Positions 27,245 through 37,412 of a stretch of DNA of 64,000 nt are shown here, in pieces. The notes under the pieces are model-generated. The model saw only the letters and a program-made list of their open reading frames with translations, ran no database searches and was not told the DNA's origin. This stretch comes from Bradyrhizobium lablabi. Lineage in GTDB: Bacteria; Pseudomonadota; Alphaproteobacteria; Rhizobiales; Xanthobacteraceae. Location: positions 3,720,001 to 3,784,000 of the forward strand of contig NZ_LT670844.1 in NCBI RefSeq assembly GCF_900141755.1, in the 5' to 3' direction. A program made the translations under genes and the position numbers. How positions within the stretch are numbered: position 1 is the first letter of the stretch; each line of letters starts with the position of its first letter.

Positions 27245-27262
27245 TAATAAGCTAGCTTATTA
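27245..27262. promoter_or_regulatory. 18-bp perfect palindrome, probable MarR-family operator
   Basis: TAATAAGCTAGCTTATTA is a perfect palindrome, 29 bases before the start of the MarR gene. The position and A/T-rich symmetry suit autoregulation of the marR-emrAB operon. No experiment supports it here. Confidence 0.7.
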
Positions 27263-27290
27263 TATCGAAGGCTTATGGAGGCGCCCCCCG

Positions 27291-27773
27291 ATGTCCCGCG
27301 GTTCCGTGGATATGAACTTCCTGTTTACGCTTGGCGAATTGCAGCGGCTGGTGCGCGCCTATGCCGACAAGCAGGCGGCGCGCTACGGCATCACCCGCGC
27401 GCAATGGGCGGTGCTGGCGAAAGTGGAACGCAGCGAGGGCATGAAGCAGACGGAACTCGCGGAACTGATGGAAATGCAGCCGATCACGCTGACGCGGCTG
27501 ATCGACAAGCTCTGCGACAATGGCTGGATCGAACGCCGCGGCGACGAGAGCGACCGCCGCGTCAACCGCCTCTATCTGCGCAAGGCGGCGCGGCCGCTGC
27601 TCGGCAAGCTGAGCGGGCTGCGTTCTGAACTGACGGCGACCGCGCTCGAAGGCATTAATCCCGCCGACGCCCACCGCCTGCTCGCCCAACTCGAGGTCAT
27701 CAAGGAAAACGTGCGAAACGCGATACAAAATGCGCCGGCCGAACCGGCGAAGAAGGAACAGCGCTATGGCTGA
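27291..27773 (+). CDS. MarR family transcriptional regulator
   Basis: A 160-residue winged-helix regulator. The DNA-binding core is at about residues 35-100, with ITRAQWAVLAKVERSEGMKQ, then the recognition helix LMEMQPITLTRLIDKLCDNGW and wing ERRGDESDRRVNRLYL. Terminal helices form the dimer. GGAGGCG precedes the ATG. The stop codon overlaps the start of the HlyD-type adaptor, so it is the first gene of a three-gene efflux operon it presumably represses, releasing on binding a phenolic or other toxic ligand. The palindrome at 27245-27262 is the likely binding site. Confidence 0.9.
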   Translation: MSRGSVDMNFLFTLGELQRLVRAYADKQAARYGITRAQWAVLAKVERSEGMKQTELAELMEMQPITLTRLIDKLCDNGWIERRGDESDRRVNRLYLRKAARPLLGKLSGLRSELTATALEGINPADAHRLLAQLEVIKENVRNAIQNAPAEPAKKEQRYG

Positions 27774-28935
27774 TCCGGTCCTGAAATTCCCGGCCGAGCA
27801 GAAGGGCAATCCGTCCTCAAAACCGCGGACCAAACTTGCCGCGGAGCCGCGCCGCCGCTTGATGGCCGGCATGCGGCGCTACCGCCGCATGCTGCTGCTG
27901 GTGGTATTGCCGCTGGTCGCCGTGATTGCCGGATTGACCTTCTATCTCAATGGCGGGCGCTACGTGACCACCGACGATGCCTATGTCGGCGCGCAAAAAG
28001 TCCTGATCACGCCGGATATTTCGGGCAAGATCGAAAAGGTCGTGGTGAAGGAAGGCCAGCAGGTCAACGAAGGCGACGTGCTGTTCGAGATCGATCCGGT
28101 GCCGTTTCGGCTTGCGGTGGCGCAGGCCAAGGCCACCCTCGATCAGGCCCATACCAGCTATGACAATCTGAAGGCCAACGTAAAAATCTACGGCGACATG
28201 CTCGTGCTGGCACAGCAGGGCGTCGATCTGAAGCAGCGCGACGTCGACCGCAAGTCAGCGCTCGTCAAGAGCAATTTCGGCTCGCAGCTCGACCTCGACA
28301 ATGCGGCGACCGCGCTTGTCACCGCGAGCGCGCAGGCGCAGTTCCTCAAGCAGCAGCTTTCGTCCTCGAAAACCCAATTGCTCGGCGATCCCGATTTGCC
28401 GCTCGAGCAATTCCCGCCCTATGCCCAGGCCAAGGCGGCGCTTGAGCAGGCCGAGCGCAATCTCGATCACACCGTGATGCGCGCGCCGATGGCCGGGATC
28501 GCGACCCAGGTCGAGCAGATCCAGCTCGGCCGTTTCGTCGCCGCGGGAACGCCGGTATTCTCCGTGATCGACACCTCGAAGCCGTGGGTCGACGCCAATC
28601 CGAAGGAGTCCGACTTCACCTATGTCGCGGTCGGGCAGCCCGTCACCATCGACGTCGATGCCTTCCCGAACCATGTCTTCAAGGGCACCGTCGGCTCGCT
28701 CTCCCCGGGCACCGGCGCGCAATTCGCGATCCTGCCGGCGCAGAACGCCACCGGCAATTTTGTCAAAGTGGTGCAGCGGGTGCCGGTGCGAATCTATTTC
28801 GACAGCAACGACAAATACGTGAAGAAGCTGAAGGCCGGCATGAGCGCCTATACCACGATCGATACCGGCCACCGCCGTTCGCTCGCTTCCCTGCTCGGCT
28901 TCACGCCGGCCGCGGCGGCAAAGGACGAGGACTAG
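27766..28935 (+). CDS. emrA: HlyD/EmrA family membrane fusion protein
   Basis: The periplasmic adaptor of a tripartite efflux pump, 389 residues. A cytoplasmic basic N terminus is followed by one membrane helix (MLLLVVLPLVAVIAGLTFYL, about residues 43-62), then a biotinyl-lipoyl-like domain starting VTTDDAYVGAQKVLITPDI, long coiled-coil hairpin helices, and the barrel domain. The ATG at 27766 overlaps the marR stop by eight bases, and homology starts there. The MFS pump follows five bases after its stop. It should bridge the inner-membrane transporter to an outer-membrane channel that is not in the window. Confidence 0.9.
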   Translation: MADPVLKFPAEQKGNPSSKPRTKLAAEPRRRLMAGMRRYRRMLLLVVLPLVAVIAGLTFYLNGGRYVTTDDAYVGAQKVLITPDISGKIEKVVVKEGQQVNEGDVLFEIDPVPFRLAVAQAKATLDQAHTSYDNLKANVKIYGDMLVLAQQGVDLKQRDVDRKSALVKSNFGSQLDLDNAATALVTASAQAQFLKQQLSSSKTQLLGDPDLPLEQFPPYAQAKAALEQAERNLDHTVMRAPMAGIATQVEQIQLGRFVAAGTPVFSVIDTSKPWVDANPKESDFTYVAVGQPVTIDVDAFPNHVFKGTVGSLSPGTGAQFAILPAQNATGNFVKVVQRVPVRIYFDSNDKYVKKLKAGMSAYTTIDTGHRRSLASLLGFTPAAAAKDED

Positions 28936-28940
28936 ACGTC

Positions 28941-30500
28941 GTGAGCACGGCCGCAGCGGCGCCGATTGCCGTTCCGGGCCTGCGCCGGAACATGGTGACG
29001 ATCTGCGCCATGACCGCGACCATCATGCAGGCGCTGGACACCACCATCGCCAATGTCGCGCTGCCTTATATGCAGGGCACGTTGTCGGCCTCGCAGGACC
29101 AGATCAACTGGGTCTTGACCTCCTACATCGTCGCGGCCGCCATTATGACCGCGCCTGTGGGGTGGATCGCCAATCGTTTTGGGCGCAAGCGGATTTTTAT
29201 CATTTGCTCCGGCGGGTTTACCATCGCTTCCGTGCTCTGCGGGCTGGCGCAGGACATCAACCAGATGGTGCTGTTTCGCCTGCTGCAGGGCATGTTCGGC
29301 GCGGCGCTGGTGCCGTTGTCGCAGGCGGTGATGCTCGACTCCTATGCGCTGCACGAGCGCGCCAAGGCGATGTCGATCTGGGGCATGGGCGTGATGATGG
29401 GCCCGATCATGGGGCCCTCGCTCGGCGCCTGGCTGACCGAGACCTATTCCTGGCACTGGGTGTTTTTTGTCAACCTCCCGTTCGGCATCTTCACCGTGCT
29501 TGGCTTGCTCGTGTTCATGGACGAGACCCGAAAGGATCTCACCATGCGTTTCGATTGGTTCGGCTTTGCGGCGCTCGCGGTCGGCATCGGGTCCTTGCAG
29601 ATCGCGCTCGACCGCGGCGAGCAGCTCGGCTGGCTGGAATCCAACGAGATCATCGGCGAATTCATCGTCTCGGCCGCAGGTTTCTATTATTTCTTCGCCC
29701 ATTCGCTCACGACCTCAAAGCCGTTCATCCAGTTCGCGATCTTCAAGGACCGGAATTTTGTCGGTGGCTGCGTGTTCATGGCGGTGATGGGGCTGGTGCT
29801 GTTCTCGACCATGGCGGTGTCCTCGCCATTCCTGCAGAACGTGATCGGCTATCCCATCATCACCGCCGGCCTGTTGCTGGCGACGCGCGGCTGCGGCACG
29901 TTTGTCGCGATGATGCTGGTCGGGCGATTGATGCGCTATATCGAAGCGCGCACGCTGATCGCCGGCGGCCTGGGCCTGACCTGCTTTTCGCTGTTTTACA
30001 TGACCGCCTGGACCGATCAGACCAGCGTGCCGGAGATCGTGGTCGTCTCTATCGCGCAAGGGTTCGGGTTCGGCCTGGTGTTCGTGCCGCTGAGCACGGT
30101 CGCGTTCCTGACGCTGCCTAATCATCTGCGCACCGACGGCACCTCGATGCTGACCCTGATGCGTAACGTTGCCTCCTCCATCGGGATTTCGGTCGTTATC
30201 GCGCAGCTGACTGAAGGCTCGCGGCGGGTCTATGCGGTGCTGTCGGAGCATATCAACCCGTTCAATCATGCGATGCAGATGCCCGACGTGCGCGGCATGA
30301 TCGACATGAACACCGACGCCGGCCGCGCGCTGGCGGACGTGATGGTCGGTTTGCAGGCGCAGATCATCGCCTTCTCGCAGGACTACCAGATGGTGATGAT
30401 GTTTACGCTGTGCGTGATCCCCTTGGCAATCATGATCGGCTCGACCAAGGCCGCGCTGCGCAAGCAGGCGCAGGCGACAGAGCATGCGGTGATGGAGTAG
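28941..30500 (+). CDS. emrB: DHA2-family MFS multidrug efflux transporter
   Basis: An inner-membrane drug/proton antiporter of 519 residues with about fourteen helices. Motifs include MQALDTTIANVALPYMQGTL (motif D1), WVLTSYIVAAAIMTAPVGWI and ANRFGRKR (motif A), and MGVMMGPIMGPSLGAWL (motif C). The GTG at 28941 is chosen because the upstream gene ends at 28935 and homology starts a few residues later. A frame open to 28584 inside emrA is a shadow. It forms the third gene of the marR-emrA-emrB operon. The substrates are probably hydrophobic or aromatic compounds. Confidence 0.92.
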   Translation: MSTAAAAPIAVPGLRRNMVTICAMTATIMQALDTTIANVALPYMQGTLSASQDQINWVLTSYIVAAAIMTAPVGWIANRFGRKRIFIICSGGFTIASVLCGLAQDINQMVLFRLLQGMFGAALVPLSQAVMLDSYALHERAKAMSIWGMGVMMGPIMGPSLGAWLTETYSWHWVFFVNLPFGIFTVLGLLVFMDETRKDLTMRFDWFGFAALAVGIGSLQIALDRGEQLGWLESNEIIGEFIVSAAGFYYFFAHSLTTSKPFIQFAIFKDRNFVGGCVFMAVMGLVLFSTMAVSSPFLQNVIGYPIITAGLLLATRGCGTFVAMMLVGRLMRYIEARTLIAGGLGLTCFSLFYMTAWTDQTSVPEIVVVSIAQGFGFGLVFVPLSTVAFLTLPNHLRTDGTSMLTLMRNVASSIGISVVIAQLTEGSRRVYAVLSEHINPFNHAMQMPDVRGMIDMNTDAGRALADVMVGLQAQIIAFSQDYQMVMMFTLCVIPLAIMIGSTKAALRKQAQATEHAVME

Positions 30501-30517
30501 CGGGTTGCGGTGCTCTT

Positions 30518-30702
30518 AACCTCTCCCCGCTCTGCGCGGGGAGAGGTCGAAGCCGAAGCGCAGCGAAGGCATCGGGTGAGGGGCGAGGCACGCTATCAGA
30601 CGCAGTCTTCTGACCCTAGTGAACTTGGCAGCAGCGTGCCTCGCCCCTCACCCGGATCGCAAGGGCGATCCGACCTCTCCCCGTGAAGAACGGGGAGAGG
30701 TT
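30518..30702. repeat. Composite palindromic repeat, CCTCTCCCCGC family
   Basis: Hairpins AACCTCTCCCCGC/GCGGGGAGAGG and CCTCTCCCCGTG/CGGGGAGAGGTT lie at the two ends. Between them GGGTGAGGGGCGAGGCACGC pairs with GCGTGCCTCGCCCCTCACCC. It separates convergent emrB and pcaG and could end both transcripts. Confidence 0.85.
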
Positions 30703-30707
30703 GAAAC

Positions 30708-31301
30708 TCAAATATCGAAAAACACCGTTTCGTTGTCGCCCTGCAGGCGGATGTTGAGACGATAGACCGCGTTGGCGTTGCCGGGTTCACGCGACGCGAT
30801 CAGGGTAGCGCGGCGATCAGCGGGGACCAGCGCCAGCACGGGATCGGCGGCGTTGGCCGCCTCGCCGTCGAAATAAATCCGCGTATAGAGATGCATCAGC
30901 ATGCCGCGGCCGAACACCGCGAGCAGGATGTGCGGCGCCTGCGGCTTGCCGTCGGGATCGGGCACCGAGCCGGGTTTGATGGTGTCGAAGGCGTAGTCGC
31001 CGTTTCCGTCGGTGCCGCAGCGGCCAAAACCCCGGAATTTCGAATTCGGCAGCGCGCGTTTGTCCTGCGGATCGGCAAAACGGCCCTGCGAATCGGCCTG
31101 CCAGATCTCCAGCATGGCATCCGGCACCGGCTGGCCGTCGCCGTCGAACACCCTGCCCTCGACCCGGATGCGTTCGCCCGAGGCGTCGGGGGTGATCAGG
31201 TTATTGGTGAAGGCGTCGTTCCAGTCGTATTTGCCGTCCGGCGTCAGCCCATATTTGAAAAACGGTCCGACGGTCTGCGACGGCGTAATCCCTTTTTGCA
31301 C
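30708..31301 (-). CDS. pcaG: Protocatechuate 3,4-dioxygenase alpha subunit
   Basis: The non-catalytic-iron subunit of the intradiol dioxygenase that cleaves protocatechuate to 3-carboxy-cis,cis-muconate. It has 197 residues. Signature stretches are TPSQTVGPFFKYGLT at the N terminus, DAMLEIWQADSQGRFADP, and PHILLAVFGRGMLMHLYTRIYF. The tyrosine/histidine iron ligands of the beta subunit are not conserved, as expected for alpha. It starts with GTG, overlapping the pcaH stop by one base, so the subunits are translated together in stoichiometric amounts. Confidence 0.95.
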   Translation of the reverse strand: MQKGITPSQTVGPFFKYGLTPDGKYDWNDAFTNNLITPDASGERIRVEGRVFDGDGQPVPDAMLEIWQADSQGRFADPQDKRALPNSKFRGFGRCGTDGNGDYAFDTIKPGSVPDPDGKPQAPHILLAVFGRGMLMHLYTRIYFDGEAANAADPVLALVPADRRATLIASREPGNANAVYRLNIRLQGDNETVFFDI

Positions 31302-32002
31302 TACTTGGTCTCCATTGGCGTGGCGCTATGGCCGCGCAGCACGATGTTGAAGCGGTAGCACAGCGCCCATTCCGGCTGGGTGTTTTCCAGATCGAACGAG
31401 GACACCATCCGCAGCCGCGCCTTCTCGTCCGGCACCGAATTGAAGATCGGATCAAATTCGAACAAGGGATCGCCCGGGAAATACATCTGCGTTACCAGCC
31501 GTGTGATGAAAGCATGGCCGAACACCGAGAAATGAATGTGGGCCGGGCGCCAGGCATTGTGATGATTTCCCCAGGGATAGGCGCCGGGTTTTACCGTCAC
31601 GAATTTGTAGTAGCCCTCGCTATCGGATTGGGTGCGGCCGGCGCCGGTAAAATTCGGATCGAGCGGCGCCGGATGCTGGTCGCGGACGTGGATATAGCGG
31701 CCGCACGCATTGGCCTGCCAGATCTCGAGGAGCGTGTTCGGCACGCCGCGGCCATCTTCGTCGAGCACATGGCCGTGCACGATGATGCGCTCGCCGAGCG
31801 GCTCACCTTTGTGCTGGGTGGTGAGATCGTTGTCGTTCTCGCGCACCGTCTCGTGGCCGTAGACCGGTCCGGTCAATTCCGACAGCGTGTGGCGCATCGG
31901 GATCAGCGGCTTTTGCGGCGCGCGTTTTATCGAGCTCTTGTAGCCGGGTGACAAAAACGCCGGATTCGCTGCGTTACTGGCGACGGGATAAACAAGGGTC
32001 AT
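31301..32002 (-). CDS. pcaH: Protocatechuate 3,4-dioxygenase beta subunit
   Basis: The iron-binding catalytic subunit, 233 residues. The Fe(III) ligands correspond to Tyr103 in ACGRYIH, Tyr142 in KPGAYPWGN, and His155 and His157 in RPAHIHFSV. The N-terminal extension and LIPMRHTLSELTGPVYGH are typical of PcaH. Together with PcaG it opens the aromatic ring in the beta-ketoadipate pathway. A TATAAT box lies 54 bases before the start. The ring-opening downstream enzymes PcaB, PcaC, PcaD and the CoA transferase are not in this window. The thiolase pcaF follows upstream. Confidence 0.96.
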   Translation of the reverse strand: MTLVYPVASNAANPAFLSPGYKSSIKRAPQKPLIPMRHTLSELTGPVYGHETVRENDNDLTTQHKGEPLGERIIVHGHVLDEDGRGVPNTLLEIWQANACGRYIHVRDQHPAPLDPNFTGAGRTQSDSEGYYKFVTVKPGAYPWGNHHNAWRPAHIHFSVFGHAFITRLVTQMYFPGDPLFEFDPIFNSVPDEKARLRMVSSFDLENTQPEWALCYRFNIVLRGHSATPMETK

Positions 32003-32055
32003 GGCAATATCCTTACCTCGCCCGGAACCGGGCCGGGCAGCGTCTCCACCCGATC

Positions 32056-32084
32056 ATTATAGTATATAACTAATCCGGAAAAGC
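32056..32084 (-). promoter_or_regulatory. Candidate promoter of pcaHG
   Basis: On the minus strand TATAAT (32061-32056) lies 54 bases before pcaH. The hexamer 17 bases upstream is GCTTTT, a weak -35, which suggests the promoter needs an activator. The A/T-rich core AGTTATATACT around it has short inverted ends and could be an operator. Confidence 0.35.
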
Positions 32085-32111
32085 CCTGCGGGCGGTTCCG
32101 GAGGCGAACAT

Positions 32112-33320
<1,209 letters not shown>

Positions 33321-33547
33321 TGAAACTCTCCCTGAAAGCCGCGTTCCCGCGCTGAATGACCAGATTGATGGCGAGTTTTAGGAGCGCGTCGGCGGCAGGT
33401 CAATTGATCGCGGCGCATCCGGCCGCGCATTCGCGTGAGGTCGGTTATGCCCTGGTGTTGTGCAGGGGCCGCGAGAACGTGGAAAACGGGCGCGGCGGCG
33501 GCAAAGCGATAGGACCGGGCGCGAAAATTTTGTAGTTTGCGCGCGCG

Positions 33548-36310
33548 ATGACGATCCCGCAATCCTTCCCCCCATCTACCGACGAGGCGCCCGCGGCCGA
33601 GATGCCCGCGCGCGTCACGCCGATGATGGAACAGTACCTCGAAATAAAAGCCGCCAATCCCGGCCTGCTGCTGTTCTATCGGATGGGCGATTTTTACGAG
33701 CTGTTCTTCGAGGATGCCGAGATTGCCTCCAAGGCGCTCGGCATCGTGCTGACCAAGCGCGGCAAGCATCAGGGCATGGATATCCCGATGTGCGGCGTGC
33801 CGGTGGAACGCTCCGATGACTATCTGCATCGCCTGATCGAGGCAGGGCATCGCGTCGCAGTCTGCGAACAGACCGAGGACCCGGCAGCGGCGCGCGCCCG
33901 CGGCAACAAGAGCGTGGTGCGCCGCGACGTGGTGCGGCTGGTGACGCCGGGCACGCTGACCGAAGACACGCTGCTCGATGCGCGGGCCAATAATTATCTG
34001 CTGGCGATCGCGAGGGCGCGGGCATCGTCCGGCGGCGACCGCATCGGGCTGGCCTGGATCGATATCTCCACCTCCGAATTCATCGTTACGGAATGTGCGA
34101 CCGGCGAACTCGCGGCGACGCTGTCGCGCATCAATCCCAATGAGGCCATCGTCACTGACGCGCTGTACGGCGATGCTGATTTGGGGCCGCTGCTGCGCGA
34201 ATTGCCGGCGGTGACGCCTTTGACCCGCGATGTCTTTGACAGCGCCACCGCCGAACGACGGCTGTGCGATTATTTTGCCGTGGCCACCATGGACGGCCTC
34301 AGCGCGATGTCGCGATTGGAGGCGACTGCCGCGGCGGCGGCCGTCACCTATATCGACCGCACGCAGGTCGGAAAACGTCCGCCGCTGTCGCCGCCGTCGC
34401 GGGAAGCCAGCGGCACCACCATGGCGATCGACCCGGCGACCCGCGCCAATCTCGAACTGACGCGGACGCTTGCCGGCGAACGGCACGGCTCGCTGCTCGA
34501 TGCCATCGACTGCACCGTGACGCCTGCCGGCTCGCGGCTTCTCGCGCAACGGCTGGCCGCGCCGCTCACCGACAGCGCGGGAATCGCGCGGCGGCTGGAT
34601 GCGATCGCAGCCTTCGTGGCCGATAGCGCCGTGCGCGACGATATCAGGGCCACGCTGCGGGCTGCGCCCGACATGTCGCGCGCGCTGGCGCGCTTGTCGG
34701 TCGGGCGCGGCGGCCCGCGCGACCTCGCAGGTCTTCGCGACGGCATTTTTGCGGCCGATGCCGCGCTGGCGCAGCTTCAGCGCCTTGACGATCCACCGGC
34801 CGAGATCGCCGCGGTGATGGACGCGCTGCGCCGTCCCCCGCGCGATCTGGCGCGCGAATTCGAGCGCGCGCTCGCCGAACAGCTTCCCCTGATCAAGCGC
34901 GACGGTGGTTTTGTTCGTGAAGGCTATGAGCCAGCGCTCGACGAAACCCGCAATCTGCGCGACGCCTCGCGCCTGGTCGTAGCCTCCATGCAGGCGCGCT
35001 ACGCCGACGCGACCTCCATCAAAGGCCTGAAAATCCGGCACAACAATGTGCTCGGCTATTTCGTCGAGGTGACCGCGCAGCACGGCGACAAATTGATGGC
35101 GCCGCCCTTGAACGCGACCTTCATCCATCGCCAGACGCTGGCCGGCCAGGTCCGATTCACCACTGCCGAACTCGGCGAGATCGAAGCCAAGATTGCCAAC
35201 GCCGGCGACCGCGCGCTTGGGCTCGAGCTCGAAATCTTCGAGCGGCTGTGCGCGCTTGCTATCGTCGCGAGCGAAGATCTGCGCGCCGCAGCCCACGCGT
35301 TTGCCATTCTCGACGTCGCGACCGCGCTGGCAAAACTCGCCGTCGACGACAATTACGTGCGGCCCGAGGTGGACACCTCGCTCGGCTTTGCCATCGAAGC
35401 CGGCCGACATCCGGTGGTCGAGCAGGCGCTGAAGCGCGACGGCCAGCCGTTCATTGCCAATGCCTGCAATCTGTCGCCGGTACCCCCACCCTACCCTCCC
35501 CCGCAAGCGGGGGAGGGTAGGGTGGGGGCCGGCCAGATATGGCTGATCACCGGCCCGAATATGGCGGGCAAATCGACCTTCCTGCGCCAGAACGCGCTGA
35601 TCGCGCTGCTGGCGCAGATCGGCAGCTTCGTGCCGGCGTCGCGGGCGCGGATCGGCATCGTCGACCGATTGTTCTCCCGCGTCGGCGCGGCGGATGATCT
35701 GGCGCGCGGGCGTTCCACCTTCATGGTCGAGATGGTGGAGACCGCCGTCATCCTCAATCAGGCCAGCGAGCGCTCGCTGGTCATCCTCGACGAAATCGGC
35801 CGGGGCACCGCGACCTTCGACGGATTGTCGATCGCGTGGGCCGCGATCGAGCATCTGCATGAGGCCAATCGCTGCCGGACGCTGTTCGCCACGCATTATC
35901 ATGAACTCACGGCGCTATCGGCAAAACTGCCGCGATTGTTCAACGCCACCGTCCGGGTCAAGGAGTGGCAGGGCGACGTGGTGTTCTTGCATGAGGTGCT
36001 GCCGGGCTCGGCCGATCGCTCGTATGGCATCCAGGTCGCAAAACTCGCAGGGCTGCCTCCGCCGGTGATCGCCCGCGCCAAATCGGTCTTGGCAAAACTG
36101 GAAGCCCAGGATCGCGGCCAGACGGCGCGGGCCTTGGCCGACGATCTGCCGTTGTTTGCGGTGCCCTCGCGCGCCGCCGCCGAGCTTGCGCCGCCGAGCG
36201 AGGCCGAACAACTCGTGGAAGCCGTGAAGGCGCTGCATCCCGATGAGATGTCGCCGCGCGAGGCGCTGGAAGCGCTCTATGCGCTGAAGGCGAAACTGCC
36301 GAAGGGGTAG
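33548..36310 (+). CDS. mutS: DNA mismatch repair protein MutS with an in-frame palindrome insertion
   Basis: Recognises mismatches and starts repair with MutL. The protein has 920 residues. The N-terminal mismatch-recognition domain contains the Phe-x-Glu motif in [14 protein letters not shown]. The ATPase domain has Walker A in GPNMAGKST (about residues 669-677), Walker B in [17 protein letters not shown] and the ATHYHELT switch. A 46-bp perfect palindrome at 35483-35528 adds about 16 residues, rich in Pro and Gly, between the start of the ATPase domain and Walker A. The frame remains intact on both sides. It starts at the ATG at 33548, divergent from pcaF. Confidence 0.97.
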   Translation: MTIPQSFPPSTDEAPAAEMPARVTPMMEQYLEIKAANPGLLLFYRMGDFYELFFEDAEIASKALGIVLTKRGKHQGMDIPMCGVPVERSDDYLHRLIEAGHRVAVCEQTEDPAAARARGNKSVVRRDVVRLVTPGTLTEDTLLDARANNYLLAIARARASSGGDRIGLAWIDISTSEFIVTECATGELAATLSRINPNEAIVTDALYGDADLGPLLRELPAVTPLTRDVFDSATAERRLCDYFAVATMDGLSAMSRLEATAAAAAVTYIDRTQVGKRPPLSPPSREASGTTMAIDPATRANLELTRTLAGERHGSLLDAIDCTVTPAGSRLLAQRLAAPLTDSAGIARRLDAIAAFVADSAVRDDIRATLRAAPDMSRALARLSVGRGGPRDLAGLRDGIFAADAALAQLQRLDDPPAEIAAVMDALRRPPRDLAREFERALAEQLPLIKRDGGFVREGYEPALDETRNLRDASRLVVASMQARYADATSIKGLKIRHNNVLGYFVEVTAQHGDKLMAPPLNATFIHRQTLAGQVRFTTAELGEIEAKIANAGDRALGLELEIFERLCALAIVASEDLRAAAHAFAILDVATALAKLAVDDNYVRPEVDTSLGFAIEAGRHPVVEQALKRDGQPFIANACNLSPVPPPYPPPQAGEGRVGAGQIWLITGPNMAGKSTFLRQNALIALLAQIGSFVPASRARIGIVDRLFSRVGAADDLARGRSTFMVEMVETAVILNQASERSLVILDEIGRGTATFDGLSIAWAAIEHLHEANRCRTLFATHYHELTALSAKLPRLFNATVRVKEWQGDVVFLHEVLPGSADRSYGIQVAKLAGLPPPVIARAKSVLAKLEAQDRGQTARALADDLPLFAVPSRAAAELAPPSEAEQLVEAVKALHPDEMSPREALEALYALKAKLPKG
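35483..35528. repeat. 46-bp perfect palindrome inside mutS
   Basis: A stem of 22 bp closes on an AA loop. Its left arm begins CCCCCACCCTACCCTCCCCC, and the right arm is the exact complement. It resembles the CCTCTCCCCGC intergenic repeats at 30518 and 47628, here present inside a coding gene in frame. Confidence 0.95.
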
Positions 36311-36356
36311 GACTTCGTAGCTCGGATGGAGCCGACGGGTCGGCGCAAAACCTCTC

Positions 36357-36482
36357 CACGTCATTGCGAGCAAAGCGACGTGTCCGCCGTAGCTCGAAGA
36401 GCGAAGGCGGAAGCAATCCATCTTTGGCGCCGAGAAACAGAAAGCTGGATTGCTTCGTCGCAAGGGCTCCTCGCAATGACGT
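36357..36482. repeat. Palindromic intergenic repeat, CATTGCGAG family, with nested insert
   Basis: CACGTCATTGCGAG and CTCGCAATGACGTG ends pair. Inside, CGTAGCTCGAAGAGCGAAGGC, also seen within the repeat at 17660-17771, interrupts the usual AATCCA blocks. Confidence 0.8.
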
Positions 36483-36548
36483 GGAGGGGTCACGGTTTCA
36501 ACTTTCAACCGCATCTCATTTGCAGATCTCATTTGCAGACAAACTCTC

Positions 36549-37022
36549 GCGATCTCGCCGCGCCTTGCGCCCGAGTTTTGCTCTTGATTCCAGCCCTCTC
36601 CATTCAGAGGGCGCAGGGAATGCCGGGCGCCCGATGCGCCCGATAGCCGCGTGTGCGGAGGTAGTTGGTAGAAAGCACACGCGTTAGTCAGGTCACACCG
36701 GTTACACCCAGCATTCCCCGCGCAATGGTTTTAACGGTTTCCTGCGCGCTCTCCCCGGTGAGCCGGGCTTTCTTGCCACCGTCGCCCCTGAGAAGCTTGC
36801 TTCTCAAGAACTTGACGCCAGCGTCGGGGCGTCAGGACCACACGCCTTCTCCGTCCGCTTAGGCGCTGTTCGTCAAAAGCGCCGCCGCGTCCACCGCATC
36901 CCGTTCCAACGTCCGTGACGATCGCGAAACGCCCCTCTGAGTGGGACGGGATGGCGGGAGTCTTAGGGGTGATTTGGGCAAATCACGAAGCAGAATATTT
37001 TTGCAAACCGGACTGGACGACC
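36549..37022 (+). repeat. Diverged 470-bp interspersed element, copy B
   Basis: Matches copy A at 17803-18266 in inverted orientation. It runs from CGATCTCGCCGCGC through GAGGGCGCAGGGAATGCC, CTCTCCCCGGTGAGCCGGGC, CCAGCGTCGGGGCGTCAGGA and CACGAAGCAGAATATTTTTG to a final GGACTGG. Each copy is neighboured on the same side by a CATTGCGAG repeat. Confidence 0.75.
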
Positions 37023-37412
37023 CAAATCAGCTTGAGATTGCTCAGCAATTTGGCTTTTTCGCGCAAGGGCCGTGATCGATGCTGAACTCATTGCTGCATC
37101 GAGGTTACTTCACGATATCGGCTTGACTGCAGCCTTCACAGGTGAAGTACGGTTTGAGATAACCATCGGGAGCGGATTGCAGCTAGATCGATCGTCGGTG
37201 CACTTTAGTTCCGGCTTGAAATCTCATCTGGTCGAGGGTCTCATAGATGAGCGTCAGGGAACATCCTTTTAAATCTATAATTTGTGATGCAGAAGTCGCT
37301 CGATGAATGGACCTTTCCGATGGTTTCCGGCTTCTGACGTAGCGCGCGGCACGCGGCACGGTCCCGCCGGCGTTCAGCTCATTAACTGTCGGCGCGACAA
37401 AGTGGACATGAT

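Larger units (their letters stand above)
36311..37412. other. Gene-poor 1.1-kb gap after mutS
   Basis: The gap contains a CATTGCGAG repeat (36357-36482), copy B of the 470-bp element (36549-37022) and about 390 bases of lower-GC sequence. The last part holds a 66-codon frame with a GTG start at 37072-37272 (ELIAASRLLHDIGLTAAFTG). It has no family I recognise and no convincing ribosome site. I do not call it a gene. Confidence 0.6.

Noticed and set aside
37072..37272. A 66-codon plus-strand frame
   Set aside because: Starts with GTG, no ribosome site, no recognised family. It could be a small gene in lower-GC DNA, but evidence is too weak.
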